Source: Chitinophagales bacterium
Lineage (GTDB): Bacteria; Bacteroidota; Bacteroidia; Chitinophagales; CAIOSU01
Length of the DNA: 64,000 nucleotides
Direction: 5' to 3'
Assembly (NCBI GenBank): GCA_026003335.1
Contig: BPHB01000002.1
Location: forward strand, 186,001-250,000
This document shows positions 17,469 to 28,044 of this stretch, piece by piece. A program made the translations under genes and the position numbers. The notes beneath the pieces were generated by a model. It worked only from the letters and a program-made list of their open reading frames with translations. It did no database searches and was not told the origin of the DNA. Position 1 is the stretch's first letter. The number at the start of each line of letters is the position of its first letter.

Positions 17469-20171
17469 TTGAGGCTCCGCGTGCTGCTTGCCGTTTGCTT
17501 ACTGATTCAGGGATTTCACCTGTATGCCTTGGGCTCCGGTTATCTTGCTGTAGCCAATTGTGAACACACGAAAGCATGGCCTGTTGATAGCATCACAAAA
17601 AACGCCATTGTGCATGATTCATTGCCTTTGCCGGGTGACAGTAGCATTCACCTGCTTCAAACCACCCAGCCTGTTCCCATATCAAGGGACACGCTGGATG
17701 CAGAAATAATCTATTCGGCCAGGGATTCTATTATTTATGATGTGGATGGGGAAAAAGTACATCTCTTTGGGGAGGCTGTGGCAGTCTATAAAGATATCCG
17801 TCTTACGGCTGATTACATTGTGTATGACTGGCTAAGCAGCACGCTCACTGCTGAAGTGTATAAAGATTCTTCAGGTACTCCTATAGGTTATGTTGAATTT
17901 TCCGAAGGTGACAGCAAATACAAGGCAAAGAAAATTGCTTACAACTTTAAAACAACAAAAGGCAAGGTTTATCAGGTAATCACCCAGGAAGGCGAAGGCT
18001 TCATTCATGGAGAACAGGTTAAAAGAAACGAGTATAAAGAATGGTACGGCTACCAAGGCAAGTATACAACCTGCAATCTGGAACATCCGCATTTTTATAT
18101 TAAAGCCAAAAAGATGAAAGTGGTGCCGGATAAGGTCATTGCCACCGGACCGGCCAATCTTGTGGTGGCCGATGTTCCTTTGCCGGTTTTCATTCCCTTT
18201 GGTCTTTTCCCTATCAAGAGAGGACAGCGCTCCGGCATTTTGCTCCCGGAATACGGAGAAGAACAAACCCGTGGTTTTTTTCTGCGCAACGGAGGTTACT
18301 ACTTCGGTTTCAGTCAGTACGTGGATGCTGCTATCCGGGCTGACATATACTCCAACGGAAGCTTTGGCATCAAACTCGGCTCTTCCTATAAACTGCGCTA
18401 TCGTTTCAGCGGAAACCTCTCTGTTAACTATGGTCGTAACCTCAGCGGTGAAAGAGAAAACCCATCGTCATTTCGTGTAATCAATGACTTTCGGGTTAGC
18501 TGGAATCATACACAAGATAACCGATCAGCCCGCAATAGCCGGTTTAACGCAAACGTCAATTTCGGCACCACTACTTACGACCGCAACACAGCCGAAGACC
18601 GCGACCGCATTCTGAACAGCAATCTGAGTTCAAAAATCTCCTACAGCAAAGCGTGGGCAGGCAAACCGGTTTCATTAAGTCTGGTTTTAGGTCATGATCA
18701 AAATCTGAACACGGGCATCATTAATCTGCAGTTGCCGGTATTCAATCTGAGTGTTGCACGCATTCAACCCTTTCAGCGCAAGCAACGAGCAGGCCTTCGC
18801 CCACGCTGGTATGAAAGCATAGGCTTCAGCTACAATTTTGAAGCACAGAATATTATTTCTGCCGTAGACTCTATGTTCCTCAGCCGCCAGACCTTTGCCA
18901 ACGCCAGATATGGCATTCGCCACACTGTGCCCCTTTCAGCATCTTTCAAGGTTTTTAAATATTTCACCCTTACTCCCCGATTTAACTATACAGAACGCTG
19001 GTATTTTCAAACTATCCACAAGCACTGGGATCCCTCGGTAACCTATATACCCATAGGCACGGATTCCCTGGGTAATGTAATCTATGACAGCATAAACGGA
19101 AGGCTCGTCACCGATACTCTCACCGGCTTCAAAGGAGCCCGGGATTTTAATGCGGGTGTATCCTTAACAACCAAACTCTACGGTCAGCTGAATTTCAGGG
19201 GAAAGCTCAAAGCCATACGTCACGTATTCACACCCTCCATCACTTTTAACTATACTCCAGACTTTGGCAAATCGTTCTGGGGCTACTACAAAACCGTACA
19301 GACCAGCGCTGAGGGAGCTACCGCCACTTACTCTGTTTTTGACATTGTAGAGAGGGTATATGGCAAACCACCCAGGGGTACCATCGGAAGCATAGGATTT
19401 AATCTCAACAATATTCTGGAGATGAAAATCTTCTCCAGAAAGGATACAGTTAAAAATGAACGAAAAATCAAACTACTGGAAAGCTTCAATATTTCCGGAT
19501 CCTACAATATAGCTGCTGATTCGCTGAATCTGAGTCCCTTCAATATTTCAGGCCGCACTTCCCTCATTGAAAACAAACTGGATTTTAACTTCCGCTTTAC
19601 CCTGGATCCCTATATGACTGATCAGAACAACAGGCGCATCAACACGTTCGTCTGGGAACAGGAAAAACATTTCTTCCGCCTTACCAATGCCAGTTTCAGC
19701 CTGAACGCCCGTTTTCAATCCAAGCAAACCCCCTCTTCTTCAATACCTGCCCCTTCAGCAGAAACCTCAGAAGAAGAAATCCAGGACATTTTTCTCAATC
19801 GCTGGCGATACTATGATTTCAATATTCCCTGGAGTTTTAATATCAGTTATAACATCAACATGACAAAAGGCAAGCCCGGAAACCCTAATAAACTCAATCT
19901 GTCAGGTAATTCCCTGGACTTTTCGCTGGATGTCAACGTAACTCCCAGATGGAAGGTAAACCTCCGCTCGGGATTTGACTTTATGCAAATGAAACCGGTT
20001 ATTACCTCGCTGGATGTGGTGCGCGACCTCCATTGCTGGGTATGGACATTCCACTTCATGCCTTATCCGGTGGAATATCAGACCTATTCCATGCAAATCA
20101 ATGTAAAATCAGCCATTCTGCAAGACCTCAAGCTTGTCAGGAAAAAGGAACGCTTTGACAGCATCTTTTAA
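17469..20171 (+). CDS. lptD: LPS-assembly outer-membrane protein LptD
   Basis: About 900 residues. Signal peptide, an OstA/LptA-like N-terminal domain (about 75-230, with HLFGEAVAVYKDIRLTADYI), then the LptD barrel (from about 240: PVFIPFGLFPIKRGQRSGIL, then long alternating beta strands to the C-terminus). It inserts lipopolysaccharide into the outer leaflet. No ATG is available: a stop lies at 17454-17456 and the signal peptide begins at TTG 17469 or GTG 17481. The usual LptD cysteine pairs are not conspicuous, as is common outside Proteobacteria. It is followed after 53 bases by a GlmU-like gene and divergent from an amidase gene; no lptE is adjacent. Confidence 0.9.
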   Translation: MRLRVLLAVCLLIQGFHLYALGSGYLAVANCEHTKAWPVDSITKNAIVHDSLPLPGDSSIHLLQTTQPVPISRDTLDAEIIYSARDSIIYDVDGEKVHLFGEAVAVYKDIRLTADYIVYDWLSSTLTAEVYKDSSGTPIGYVEFSEGDSKYKAKKIAYNFKTTKGKVYQVITQEGEGFIHGEQVKRNEYKEWYGYQGKYTTCNLEHPHFYIKAKKMKVVPDKVIATGPANLVVADVPLPVFIPFGLFPIKRGQRSGILLPEYGEEQTRGFFLRNGGYYFGFSQYVDAAIRADIYSNGSFGIKLGSSYKLRYRFSGNLSVNYGRNLSGERENPSSFRVINDFRVSWNHTQDNRSARNSRFNANVNFGTTTYDRNTAEDRDRILNSNLSSKISYSKAWAGKPVSLSLVLGHDQNLNTGIINLQLPVFNLSVARIQPFQRKQRAGLRPRWYESIGFSYNFEAQNIISAVDSMFLSRQTFANARYGIRHTVPLSASFKVFKYFTLTPRFNYTERWYFQTIHKHWDPSVTYIPIGTDSLGNVIYDSINGRLVTDTLTGFKGARDFNAGVSLTTKLYGQLNFRGKLKAIRHVFTPSITFNYTPDFGKSFWGYYKTVQTSAEGATATYSVFDIVERVYGKPPRGTIGSIGFNLNNILEMKIFSRKDTVKNERKIKLLESFNISGSYNIAADSLNLSPFNISGRTSLIENKLDFNFRFTLDPYMTDQNNRRINTFVWEQEKHFFRLTNASFSLNARFQSKQTPSSSIPAPSAETSEEEIQDIFLNRWRYYDFNIPWSFNISYNINMTKGKPGNPNKLNLSGNSLDFSLDVNVTPRWKVNLRSGFDFMQMKPVITSLDVVRDLHCWVWTFHFMPYPVEYQTYSMQINVKSAILQDLKLVRKKERFDSIF

Positions 20172-20224
20172 AGCTATTCTCCATCGGCAATCAGCTTATT
20201 TTTTAATTAATTTGCACGCACCAA

Positions 20225-21403
20225 ATGGAACTTCCCAATCTTATCCTCTTTGACGACCCGACAATACGAGGCAATCTGATGCCCTTTACCTTTACGCGCC
20301 CTGTTTCAGAAATACGTATTGGCATTCTTACCATTACCGAAAAATGGGAGCTGTTGCTGAAGCAAAAAGCATCTTTCCTTACGGTTCACTACCTGTCAGA
20401 AAAATACCCTTTGCAACAGAAAGAGCACAACCTGTATATAAACGGTTCGGTGCTCCCCGATGCATCTTTAGTTGAAGCCCTCGGCACGCTCAAATCCGGA
20501 GAATGGCTCACCTCCGGCAACACAATTATAGCCCAGGCAGGCCATGCCTTTTTATCCGCTCCCTCCGCAAGCACAAAAAAACGGGAATACACCCAACCCT
20601 ATCTTCAAATTAAAAACCTCTGGGACATTTTTACCCTAAATGGCCGTGCCATAGAAGCGGATTTCAAATACATCACCCGGGGACGTAGTTCTCAACCGGC
20701 AGACCCCACCAACCAAGTCATTGGCGCAGAAAACATTTTTATTGAGCCGGGAGCCAAAGTGAAATGCTCTGTTCTGAATGCCGAAACCGGCTGCATTTTC
20801 ATTGGCAAAGATGCCGAAGTGATGGAAGGCTCCCTTTTGCGCGGACCCCTTGCCCTCTGCGAACATGCCACCGTAAAAATGGGAGCCAAAATTTACGGGG
20901 CAACCACTATAGGTCCCGCTGTCAAAGCAGGCGGAGAAATCAATAATTCGGTTTTTTTGGGGTTTTGCAATAAGGCTCACGATGGGTTTATCGGAAACTC
21001 CGTTATTGGCGAATGGTGTAACATAGGAGCAGATTCCAATAACTCCAACCTGAAAAACAACTATGCTCCCGTAAAACTCTGGCACTATCCTTCCCGCAGT
21101 TTTATAGATACCGGTTTGCAATTTTGTGGCCTCTTTATGGGAGACCACTCCAAGTGCGGAATTAATACAATGTTCAACACAGGCACTGTGGTGGGTTTTT
21201 CGTGTAATATTTTCGGTGCCGGCTTTCCCCGTACATTCATTCCGTCCTTTTCCTGGGGAGGGCCTGCCGGCTTTGTCCGCTATCAACTTGACAAGGCCAT
21301 GGAAACGGCAGAACGCATGATGGCACGCAGGGGATTACATCTTTCTGCTGTAGATATTGCTATCTGGAAACATATCTATGAACAACAGACTCTTGACTTA
21401 TGA
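20225..21403 (+). CDS. GlmU-like sugar nucleotidyltransferase/acyltransferase family protein
   Basis: 392 residues. The N-terminal part is a reduced nucleotidyltransferase-like domain (MELPNLILFDDPTIRGNLMP), lacking a canonical GXGTRMxPxxxPK loop. The C-terminal half (from about 165) is a left-handed beta helix with hexapeptide repeats (VIGAENIFIEPGAKVKCSVL, then HATVKMGAKIYGATTIG). This Bacteroidota family is annotated as GlmU-like and often sits before tpiA, but its activity is not established. Absence of the signature uridylyl loop makes a true GlmU function doubtful. Its stop overlaps the tpiA ATG (ATGA), so it is translationally coupled to that gene. Confidence 0.8.
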   Translation: MELPNLILFDDPTIRGNLMPFTFTRPVSEIRIGILTITEKWELLLKQKASFLTVHYLSEKYPLQQKEHNLYINGSVLPDASLVEALGTLKSGEWLTSGNTIIAQAGHAFLSAPSASTKKREYTQPYLQIKNLWDIFTLNGRAIEADFKYITRGRSSQPADPTNQVIGAENIFIEPGAKVKCSVLNAETGCIFIGKDAEVMEGSLLRGPLALCEHATVKMGAKIYGATTIGPAVKAGGEINNSVFLGFCNKAHDGFIGNSVIGEWCNIGADSNNSNLKNNYAPVKLWHYPSRSFIDTGLQFCGLFMGDHSKCGINTMFNTGTVVGFSCNIFGAGFPRTFIPSFSWGGPAGFVRYQLDKAMETAERMMARRGLHLSAVDIAIWKHIYEQQTLDL

Positions 21404-22161
21404 GAACAAAAATGGTTGCCGCCAATTGGAAGATGAACAAATTTTTGGTTGAAGGCCTGCAGCTGGCATCTGATATTCTCGTTTCATTGGAGAAAAACCC
21501 GCCTAAGCATCCGGTGGTTATTTGTCCGCCTTTTATTCATCTTGCTGACCTGCAGCGGCTGTTTAAAGAGACCAGCTACATACACCTGGGTGCGCAAAAT
21601 TGCTATTATGCCGATAGCGGGGCTTTCACCGGTGAAATATCTGTCCCCATGCTGGCTTCCCTCGGGGTCCGGTATGTAATTGCGGGCCATTCTGAACGAA
21701 GACAGATATTTTGTGAAACCGATGAAATAGTAAGCCGCAAGGTGAAGGCCATTTTGTTACACGGACTGCGACCTATATTTTGCTGTGGCGAGCCTCTGGC
21801 AGTACGGGAAAAAAATCAGCATTTCTCCTTTGTCGAACAACAGATTAGCGCATCTCTTCTACCCTTGTCTGCCGAAGAAATTTCTTCGGTAACTATTGCT
21901 TATGAGCCCATCTGGGCCATCGGAACCGGAGTGAACGCCACACCCCAACAGGCTCAGGAGATGCACGCTTTTATCCGAAGCCTGATAGAAAAAAGGTTTG
22001 GAAATACGATAGCACAAAATATGACTTTGCTCTATGGAGGCAGCGTCAATCCGGCTAATGCCACTTCCTTGTTTAACCAGACTGATGTGGATGGCGGATT
22101 GGTGGGCGGAGCCTCTCTCAAGGCTGACGATTTCGTCAAAATCATCCGCGCCCTAGCCTGA
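21400..22161 (+). CDS. tpiA: Triose-phosphate isomerase
   Basis: Interconverts dihydroxyacetone phosphate and glyceraldehyde 3-phosphate in glycolysis. 253 residues, standard length. Catalytic residues are all present: N/K in AANWKMNK (start), His in VIAGHSERR, Glu in AYEPIWAIGTG, and the phosphate loop LYGGSVNPAN. Cytoplasmic dimer. It overlaps the preceding gene by 4 bases and is followed 10 bases later by prmA; the tpiA-prmA pairing is common in Bacteroidota. Confidence 0.98.
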   Translation: MRTKMVAANWKMNKFLVEGLQLASDILVSLEKNPPKHPVVICPPFIHLADLQRLFKETSYIHLGAQNCYYADSGAFTGEISVPMLASLGVRYVIAGHSERRQIFCETDEIVSRKVKAILLHGLRPIFCCGEPLAVREKNQHFSFVEQQISASLLPLSAEEISSVTIAYEPIWAIGTGVNATPQQAQEMHAFIRSLIEKRFGNTIAQNMTLLYGGSVNPANATSLFNQTDVDGGLVGGASLKADDFVKIIRALA

Positions 22162-22171
22162 AAGCCTTTAC

Positions 22172-23002
22172 ATGGATTACCTGGAAATTTCTTTCGCCCC
22201 TTTGAGTTCTGATCAAAAAGAGGTGCTTGCCGCTCTCCTTACAGCACTGCACTTTGAAGGAATCCAGGAGGAAGATACCCTGCTGAAAGGGTACATTTTA
22301 AAAAAGAATTTTAATGAAAACAGCCTGGTCCGCATGCTGCAAAGCACAACACTGACCCGTGAGCTGACATTCCGGTGCAGGGAGCTACCTACCATCAACT
22401 GGAATCTGGTGTGGGAACAGAGTTATCAGCCGGTTACCATAGCCCGACAGGTCCGCATACGTGCCTCCTTCCACAATCCAGACCCTGATTATCCGCTTGA
22501 GATTCTGATTGATCCACAGATGTCATTTGGCACCGGCCATCATGAAACCACCCAACTGATGATCACGCTGATGCTGGATTTGTCTTTGCAGGAAAAAACG
22601 GTACTGGATTTTGGCTGTGGCACCGGCATTCTTTCCATTCTGGCATTCAAAAGGGGAGCAAAACACATTACAGCCCTGGATGTAGATATGTGGGCTTCCC
22701 TCAACACCCAAAGCAATTTTGAAAAAAACAACGTGCGCAATGCTGTCGTTATACAGGGCTCTGCCTCCGGCATTCCGGAAAAGCAGTTTGATATTATTCT
22801 GGCTAATGTGAACAAAAACGTTATCATCCAACACATGGAAATGTTAGCTTGCAGACTTGCTCAGGGAGGGGTAATTCTGTTCAGCGGGCTACTGAAACCG
22901 GATGAACAAGAGGTGATACAAGCTGCCGGTAAGGCAGGTCTTTTATTTCAAAAAAAGAAAATAAAAAAAGAATGGATCGCTTTAAGCTTCACCAAAAGCT
23001 GA
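22172..23002 (+). CDS. prmA: Ribosomal protein L11 methyltransferase
   Basis: 276-residue SAM-dependent methyltransferase that trimethylates ribosomal protein L11. N-terminal substrate-recognition domain about 1-90, then the catalytic domain with the SAM motif DFGCGTGILSILAFKRGA, the acidic strand end ALDVDMWA, and the family motif ILANVNKNVI (usual NI/NL-N). The late LFSGLLKPDEQEVI also matches PrmA. Its end overlaps the start of the 1690-residue gene by 31 bases in another frame, which suggests the two are in one transcript. Confidence 0.93.
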   Translation: MDYLEISFAPLSSDQKEVLAALLTALHFEGIQEEDTLLKGYILKKNFNENSLVRMLQSTTLTRELTFRCRELPTINWNLVWEQSYQPVTIARQVRIRASFHNPDPDYPLEILIDPQMSFGTGHHETTQLMITLMLDLSLQEKTVLDFGCGTGILSILAFKRGAKHITALDVDMWASLNTQSNFEKNNVRNAVVIQGSASGIPEKQFDIILANVNKNVIIQHMEMLACRLAQGGVILFSGLLKPDEQEVIQAAGKAGLLFQKKKIKKEWIALSFTKS

Positions 23003-26000
23003 TTGTAGTTGCCCTTGGAGCATTCTTTCTGCTCGCTCATCCGAAAATTTTGGCACAGCAGATTACAGCATTTTCTGAAGAGCCCGGGCAGTTAGTCCGC
23101 GAGCTGAGTGACTTCCTGAAAGCTTCTAAAAGAGAAGATTGCATGGCAACGGCAACAGAGCTGACAGCCAATCACAAATCCGGCAAGCTTACCTCCCTGC
23201 TGCCTGACATCCGCACTACCGCTAACATCATGCTTGCCCGCAACATGCGCGCCTATCCACATTTCAATGCTTACTTCTCTGCAGTGAACCATTTCATTAC
23301 ATCCGGCAAACCTGAAACACTATTCAGAGATTGGTCGGCAAACCTGAACAAGGTAATTGAAGCCCAGCGCAGAGGAGAAACCAAAGATTTTATGGCTTTC
23401 GTAAGTTTCTTTGACGGTTTGGTTTCCCAAAATGCCATCTACCTGAGCAACTCCAAAAGCTGGTTTGCTCCGGCTTCCGGTTTAAATCTGACTTATGATA
23501 GTGTTCCCCGGGCAATATTTTCTTCTACTGACCTTATTGCTGCAAGCGCTTCCGACACCATAATGATTCGCGGTACCTCCGGCAGCTTTCTTCCCCTTGA
23601 ATCAAAATGGGTCGGAAAGGGCGGTTTGATAGACTGGAGCAGAGCGGGTCTGGATGCCAGCCGGGTTTATGCTGAACTGGGCCCCTACGCATTGGATGTT
23701 TCCAGGGCAGAATTCAAAATAGATTCAGTTACTTTTTATCATAAAGATTATTTTGACTTTTCTCTCCTTGGCAGCCTAACCGATAAGCTGGTAGCCCAGA
23801 AAAATGAAATCAGTTACCCGCGGTTTGAATCTTATCGTAAAGACCTTGCAATTAAAGACATTACCCCGAATGTTCGCTACGTGGGCGGATTCGCCCTCTA
23901 CGGCAATAAAGTGATAGGTACCGGTGATGACTATAATAAAGCAACGCTGGAATTTTTCAATTCTCAGGGGCAGAAGATCATCCAGGCCAAATCCAAACAG
24001 ATACTGCTGCGGAAAACCGAAAGCCTCTCGGCCGATAGAGCTGAAGTATCTCTTTATATGGGTAAAGACTCCATTTACCACCCTGGACTCAATATCGTAT
24101 ATAAAATAAAACTTAAAGAGATTAATCTCTACCGCGGCACAGAGGGCATTGCTGCCACTCCTTTCTTTGATTCATATCATCAAATGGAAATTAAAACAGA
24201 CGCCATAGTCTGGAAAGTGGACGAACCCTACGTCAATATTAAAATGATGAGCGGAGCCGGAAAGGCTGCGGCCATCTTTACTTCCAACAACTTCTTCCGG
24301 TATGGCGAGCTGCAAAAGTTTCAGGGTGTGATGGACTTCAACCCCATCTCCACCATTTTTACCTATGCTACCAAAAACCAAACCCGCGAAATCCTGGCTG
24401 AAGACCTCGCAAAAAAAATGAATCCCAACTATAGCGAAGCAACTATCAGAGGATTGCTGTACAAAATGGTTGAGGAGGGCTTCATCTTCTATGACGAAGA
24501 CCGCGGGCTCATTACCGTGCTGGACAAAGTGTTCAACTATATTGCAGCCAATCGCCCCAAAGACCCCATTGATTATGATGTGATCCAAATACAATCGTTC
24601 AGTCCAAGTCTTAACGGTATCATGAGCTTTGACAATAAAAACATTGACCTGGTTGGAGTCAAAGAGGTGATCCTCAGTGATTCACAGAACGTGTTTATCT
24701 ATCCGGACAGTCAGAAACTCGGACTTCTACAAAACCGCAACATGGCATTTTCCGGAAAGGTGTCTGCCGGCCGTATTGATTTCACCGGCACTGGCTTTCT
24801 TTTTGACTATGACAGCTTCTCCATTGACCTCACTAACCTGGCTGCCGCTCTTATTTGGGTCCCCTCTGGAAAAAAAGACAAATACGGCAACGAACTCCTG
24901 CTACCCATGAAATCACAAATTGAAGGCCTTACCGGCTACCTGAATATTGATAAGCCCGATAATAAATCAGGAAGAAAAAACTTCCCCAACTACCCCATCT
25001 TCACCAACCTGGAAAAATCTTATGTGTACTATGATGATTCTTTGATTTTCGGAGGCACCTACGTACGCGACCGTTTCTATTTTCTGCTTGACCCCTTCGT
25101 GTTTGACAGTCTGGATAATTTCAATCCCTACCTGTCTGATTTCAACGGAGAATTTTTTTCTGCTGATATCTTCCCGAGTTTTCCCGAAAACCTGAAAATT
25201 CAGGATGACCTTTCCTTCGGCTTCAAGCGTACCACTCCCGAAAAAGGCTATCCGCTCTATAAAGGGAAGGCCACCTTCAACGATTCCATTTTCCTCAGCA
25301 ATCAGGGACTGCGTGGGAAAGGACGCATCAAATATCTTTTTAACAAAATTGAGTCCGACAGCATCATTTTTTTCCCCGACTCCCTGTATGCCTTTGCTCA
25401 AAGCTTTCTGATGGACAAAACCATCCATGAAGGCATCACCTTCCCCTATGTGAAAGGAACTGACAATGAAATACAATGGTATCCCTATATGGATAGCATG
25501 TACATCCGGATGACTGATAAACCCTTTGTCATGTATGATTCAGCTACACTGAAAGGAAATTTATACTTCACCAAAAAAGGCCTCAAAGGCAGCGGTGACT
25601 TTGAGTTCAGAGAAGCCGCCCTGGCCTCCAACCTTTTTAACTTTCAGTCTGAATCACTGGATGCCGATACTCTTAGTCTGGTTATAAAATCTATCACGGA
25701 AGATAAAGTAACCTTCAATACACCCAACGTCCGCGGACGGGTAGATTTTGTCAAACGCGAGGGGGAATTCAAATCCAATGTAGAAAACATCCCCACCGAA
25801 TTTGCCAACAACCAGTACCGCACTTCCATCAACGAATTCTTCTGGGACATGGATGGCAATTTTCTTGATTTTAAAGCTCCTCCGGGTAGCGAGGGCGTGT
25901 ACTTTATTTCTACCCGCCCCGATCAGGACTCCCTCAAATTTCTGGGCAAACGTGCATTCTTTGATATGTCCACCTCCATTATCCGCGTTGACAGCGTTCC

Positions 26001-28044
26001 TGAAATTCGCGTGGCAGATGCCAAAATCATTCCTGATAAAAAAAGGGCAACTATTCTTCCCGGTGGCTTGCTGGATACTTTAAAGAATGCCGTTGTGATT
26101 TTTGATACCCTATCAGAAAGAAATAAAGTCTACAATGCCACCGTGGCTATTCAAAGCAGAAATACATTCACCGGCAACGGCATTATGGATTATCAAATCA
26201 GCTCCTTAAAACCCTATCAGATTATCATTCACGACATGGGAGTAAAAGAAGTAAAGGAGCGGAAAAAAACTTTGTATTATACCTACGCCAATGGTACACT
26301 GGAAGAAGCCGAAAGCTTCCTGCTGCATCCGAAAATCACTTTCCAGGGCACCGTGAGTCTTACCAACAAAAACAAGCACCCTTACTTTTCCGGCTTTGGC
26401 CTGCTGGACCTGGCAAACAAAAATATACCGACCAGCTGGTTTCAAATCGCTGACGAAGTAAACACCGATACATTCTTTCTGCATTATGATCATCCTCTCA
26501 GCACCGACAGCTCTCGCCTGTTTACAGGCATTTTTTACAGCCCCTACGATTCCCTTACGACTCTTTATGCTTCCATCATGAACCCTCTACGCTCCAAGAA
26601 AGACCTCCGCATTCTGGATACACGAGGCATTCTTAAATATGATGAGAAAAACAAAATCTTTTATTTTGGTGATGAAAACAAAATCAACAACGGAGCCCTC
26701 AGAGGCAACATGCTGCGCTACGAAGAAAAGCGCAACCTCATCTGGGCAGAAGGCAAGCTGGATTTTAACCTTAACCTGGAGCCTATTAAACTGACTGCCT
26801 CAGGCTCTGTAGCAAATGAGCTGGATTCAAACAAATTCACCTTCAACACCTTTCTTGCCCTGGGCATCCCTATGCATAAAGACATCATAGAGTTCTTTGG
26901 CAAAGACATGACGATACTTACGCTGGACCGCCCCAATATTGATTATGGCGCCCCCGCTTTTGAAAAAGCCCTGGCTGAAATTGCCGATGAAAAGAGAGCC
27001 GCCAAAACCATTGAGGAGCTGAGAAAAACCGGTCAGTTTCTCAGGATAAAAGAGCTCAATGATTTCAATCTTATTATCAGCAATGTAAAGCTGATTTATG
27101 AACCTTATTATCAAACCTACCGCTCTGAAGGCCCCATAGGCTTGTCTTACATAGGCCCTTCCGGCATACACAAATATGTGAATGGTTATGTTGAACTGGG
27201 ATACCGTAAAAACAACGACTTCTTTAATATTTACTTTGAGCTGGATGCCGACAACTGGTATTTCATCAGCTTCAACAATAAAATTCTGCAAATCTTATCG
27301 TCCAATAAAGATTTTAATATGCTACTGGCTTCTATCGTTCCGCAAAATCGTAAAGAAGAGCTGGCAAAGGAAGAATTTTATCTGTACACCGCTACCACCT
27401 ACAAAAAAATGCAGGATTTCCTTTATCGCATGAAACTTATAGCTCAGGGCATAAAGGTAGAACAAGAGCCCCTCACAGAAGAAGAAGATTTTCAGCTTGA
27501 ACTGGAACAAATCAAAAAAGAACTTTTGAAAATTCAGGAAGACACCCTCACACCACAGCCTCCCTCGCCACCGGCAGGCAAAAAAGGCAAACAGCCCGCT
27601 GAAGAGATAGGATTTATACAGGAAGAAACTATTCCTCAGGAACAGCCCGATTACATGCCCGTGCGCCTGGAAGATTTCCTGAAAGAGGAAAAGGCGAATG
27701 ATTCCATTGCAACGCCTGATAAAAACCAACCGGAGAAAAAAAGCAAAAAGAAAGAATTACGCGAGCAGCAGGTAAAAGAACAAAACCATGATCCCTATGC
27801 GGAAGACCAGCTCCCCGCAGAGAACGACACCCAGCTGCCGAAAGAGGAAGAAAAATCTGCCGAAACACAACCGGCCAAGAAAAAGAAGACCAAAGAAGAA
27901 AGCTTCCCCGACACCGAACCGGCAGCACCGCAGCCAAATGCCCCGCATGAGGAACCTGCATTGCAAAACAGTGATGATGCTCCCAGCGACTTTGAGCAGA
28001 TCATGGGCGGACAAAACAAGAAGAAAAAAAAGAAAAACGAATAA
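22972..28044 (+). CDS. Giant exported protein of unknown function (1690 residues)
   Basis: I do not recognise a named domain over most of this protein. It has a signal peptide (KLIVVALGAFFLLAHPKILAQ), so it enters the periplasm or outer membrane. Residues about 30-450 begin helical and become beta-rich. About 455-535 look like a winged helix (EILAEDLAKKMNPNYSEATI then LLYKMVEEGFIFY), unusual in an exported protein. About 540-1430 show many beta-rich units rich in G, F, D and N (GRIDFTGTGFLFDYDSFSID, RGKGRIKYLFNKIESDS, ARGVDF-like phrases). The last ~180 residues are a Lys/Glu/Pro/Gln-rich disordered tail ending in a lysine run. No T9SS sorting tail is seen. Position after lptD-tpiA-prmA suggests an envelope housekeeping role (inference). 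Confidence 0.85.
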   Translation: MDRFKLHQKLIVVALGAFFLLAHPKILAQQITAFSEEPGQLVRELSDFLKASKREDCMATATELTANHKSGKLTSLLPDIRTTANIMLARNMRAYPHFNAYFSAVNHFITSGKPETLFRDWSANLNKVIEAQRRGETKDFMAFVSFFDGLVSQNAIYLSNSKSWFAPASGLNLTYDSVPRAIFSSTDLIAASASDTIMIRGTSGSFLPLESKWVGKGGLIDWSRAGLDASRVYAELGPYALDVSRAEFKIDSVTFYHKDYFDFSLLGSLTDKLVAQKNEISYPRFESYRKDLAIKDITPNVRYVGGFALYGNKVIGTGDDYNKATLEFFNSQGQKIIQAKSKQILLRKTESLSADRAEVSLYMGKDSIYHPGLNIVYKIKLKEINLYRGTEGIAATPFFDSYHQMEIKTDAIVWKVDEPYVNIKMMSGAGKAAAIFTSNNFFRYGELQKFQGVMDFNPISTIFTYATKNQTREILAEDLAKKMNPNYSEATIRGLLYKMVEEGFIFYDEDRGLITVLDKVFNYIAANRPKDPIDYDVIQIQSFSPSLNGIMSFDNKNIDLVGVKEVILSDSQNVFIYPDSQKLGLLQNRNMAFSGKVSAGRIDFTGTGFLFDYDSFSIDLTNLAAALIWVPSGKKDKYGNELLLPMKSQIEGLTGYLNIDKPDNKSGRKNFPNYPIFTNLEKSYVYYDDSLIFGGTYVRDRFYFLLDPFVFDSLDNFNPYLSDFNGEFFSADIFPSFPENLKIQDDLSFGFKRTTPEKGYPLYKGKATFNDSIFLSNQGLRGKGRIKYLFNKIESDSIIFFPDSLYAFAQSFLMDKTIHEGITFPYVKGTDNEIQWYPYMDSMYIRMTDKPFVMYDSATLKGNLYFTKKGLKGSGDFEFREAALASNLFNFQSESLDADTLSLVIKSITEDKVTFNTPNVRGRVDFVKREGEFKSNVENIPTEFANNQYRTSINEFFWDMDGNFLDFKAPPGSEGVYFISTRPDQDSLKFLGKRAFFDMSTSIIRVDSVPEIRVADAKIIPDKKRATILPGGLLDTLKNAVVIFDTLSERNKVYNATVAIQSRNTFTGNGIMDYQISSLKPYQIIIHDMGVKEVKERKKTLYYTYANGTLEEAESFLLHPKITFQGTVSLTNKNKHPYFSGFGLLDLANKNIPTSWFQIADEVNTDTFFLHYDHPLSTDSSRLFTGIFYSPYDSLTTLYASIMNPLRSKKDLRILDTRGILKYDEKNKIFYFGDENKINNGALRGNMLRYEEKRNLIWAEGKLDFNLNLEPIKLTASGSVANELDSNKFTFNTFLALGIPMHKDIIEFFGKDMTILTLDRPNIDYGAPAFEKALAEIADEKRAAKTIEELRKTGQFLRIKELNDFNLIISNVKLIYEPYYQTYRSEGPIGLSYIGPSGIHKYVNGYVELGYRKNNDFFNIYFELDADNWYFISFNNKILQILSSNKDFNMLLASIVPQNRKEELAKEEFYLYTATTYKKMQDFLYRMKLIAQGIKVEQEPLTEEEDFQLELEQIKKELLKIQEDTLTPQPPSPPAGKKGKQPAEEIGFIQEETIPQEQPDYMPVRLEDFLKEEKANDSIATPDKNQPEKKSKKKELREQQVKEQNHDPYAEDQLPAENDTQLPKEEEKSAETQPAKKKKTKEESFPDTEPAAPQPNAPHEEPALQNSDDAPSDFEQIMGGQNKKKKKKNE

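Noticed and set aside
20636-21286. 216-residue minus-strand frame
   Set aside because: Antisense to the beta-helix part of the GlmU-like gene; periodic repeats there keep the opposite frame open.
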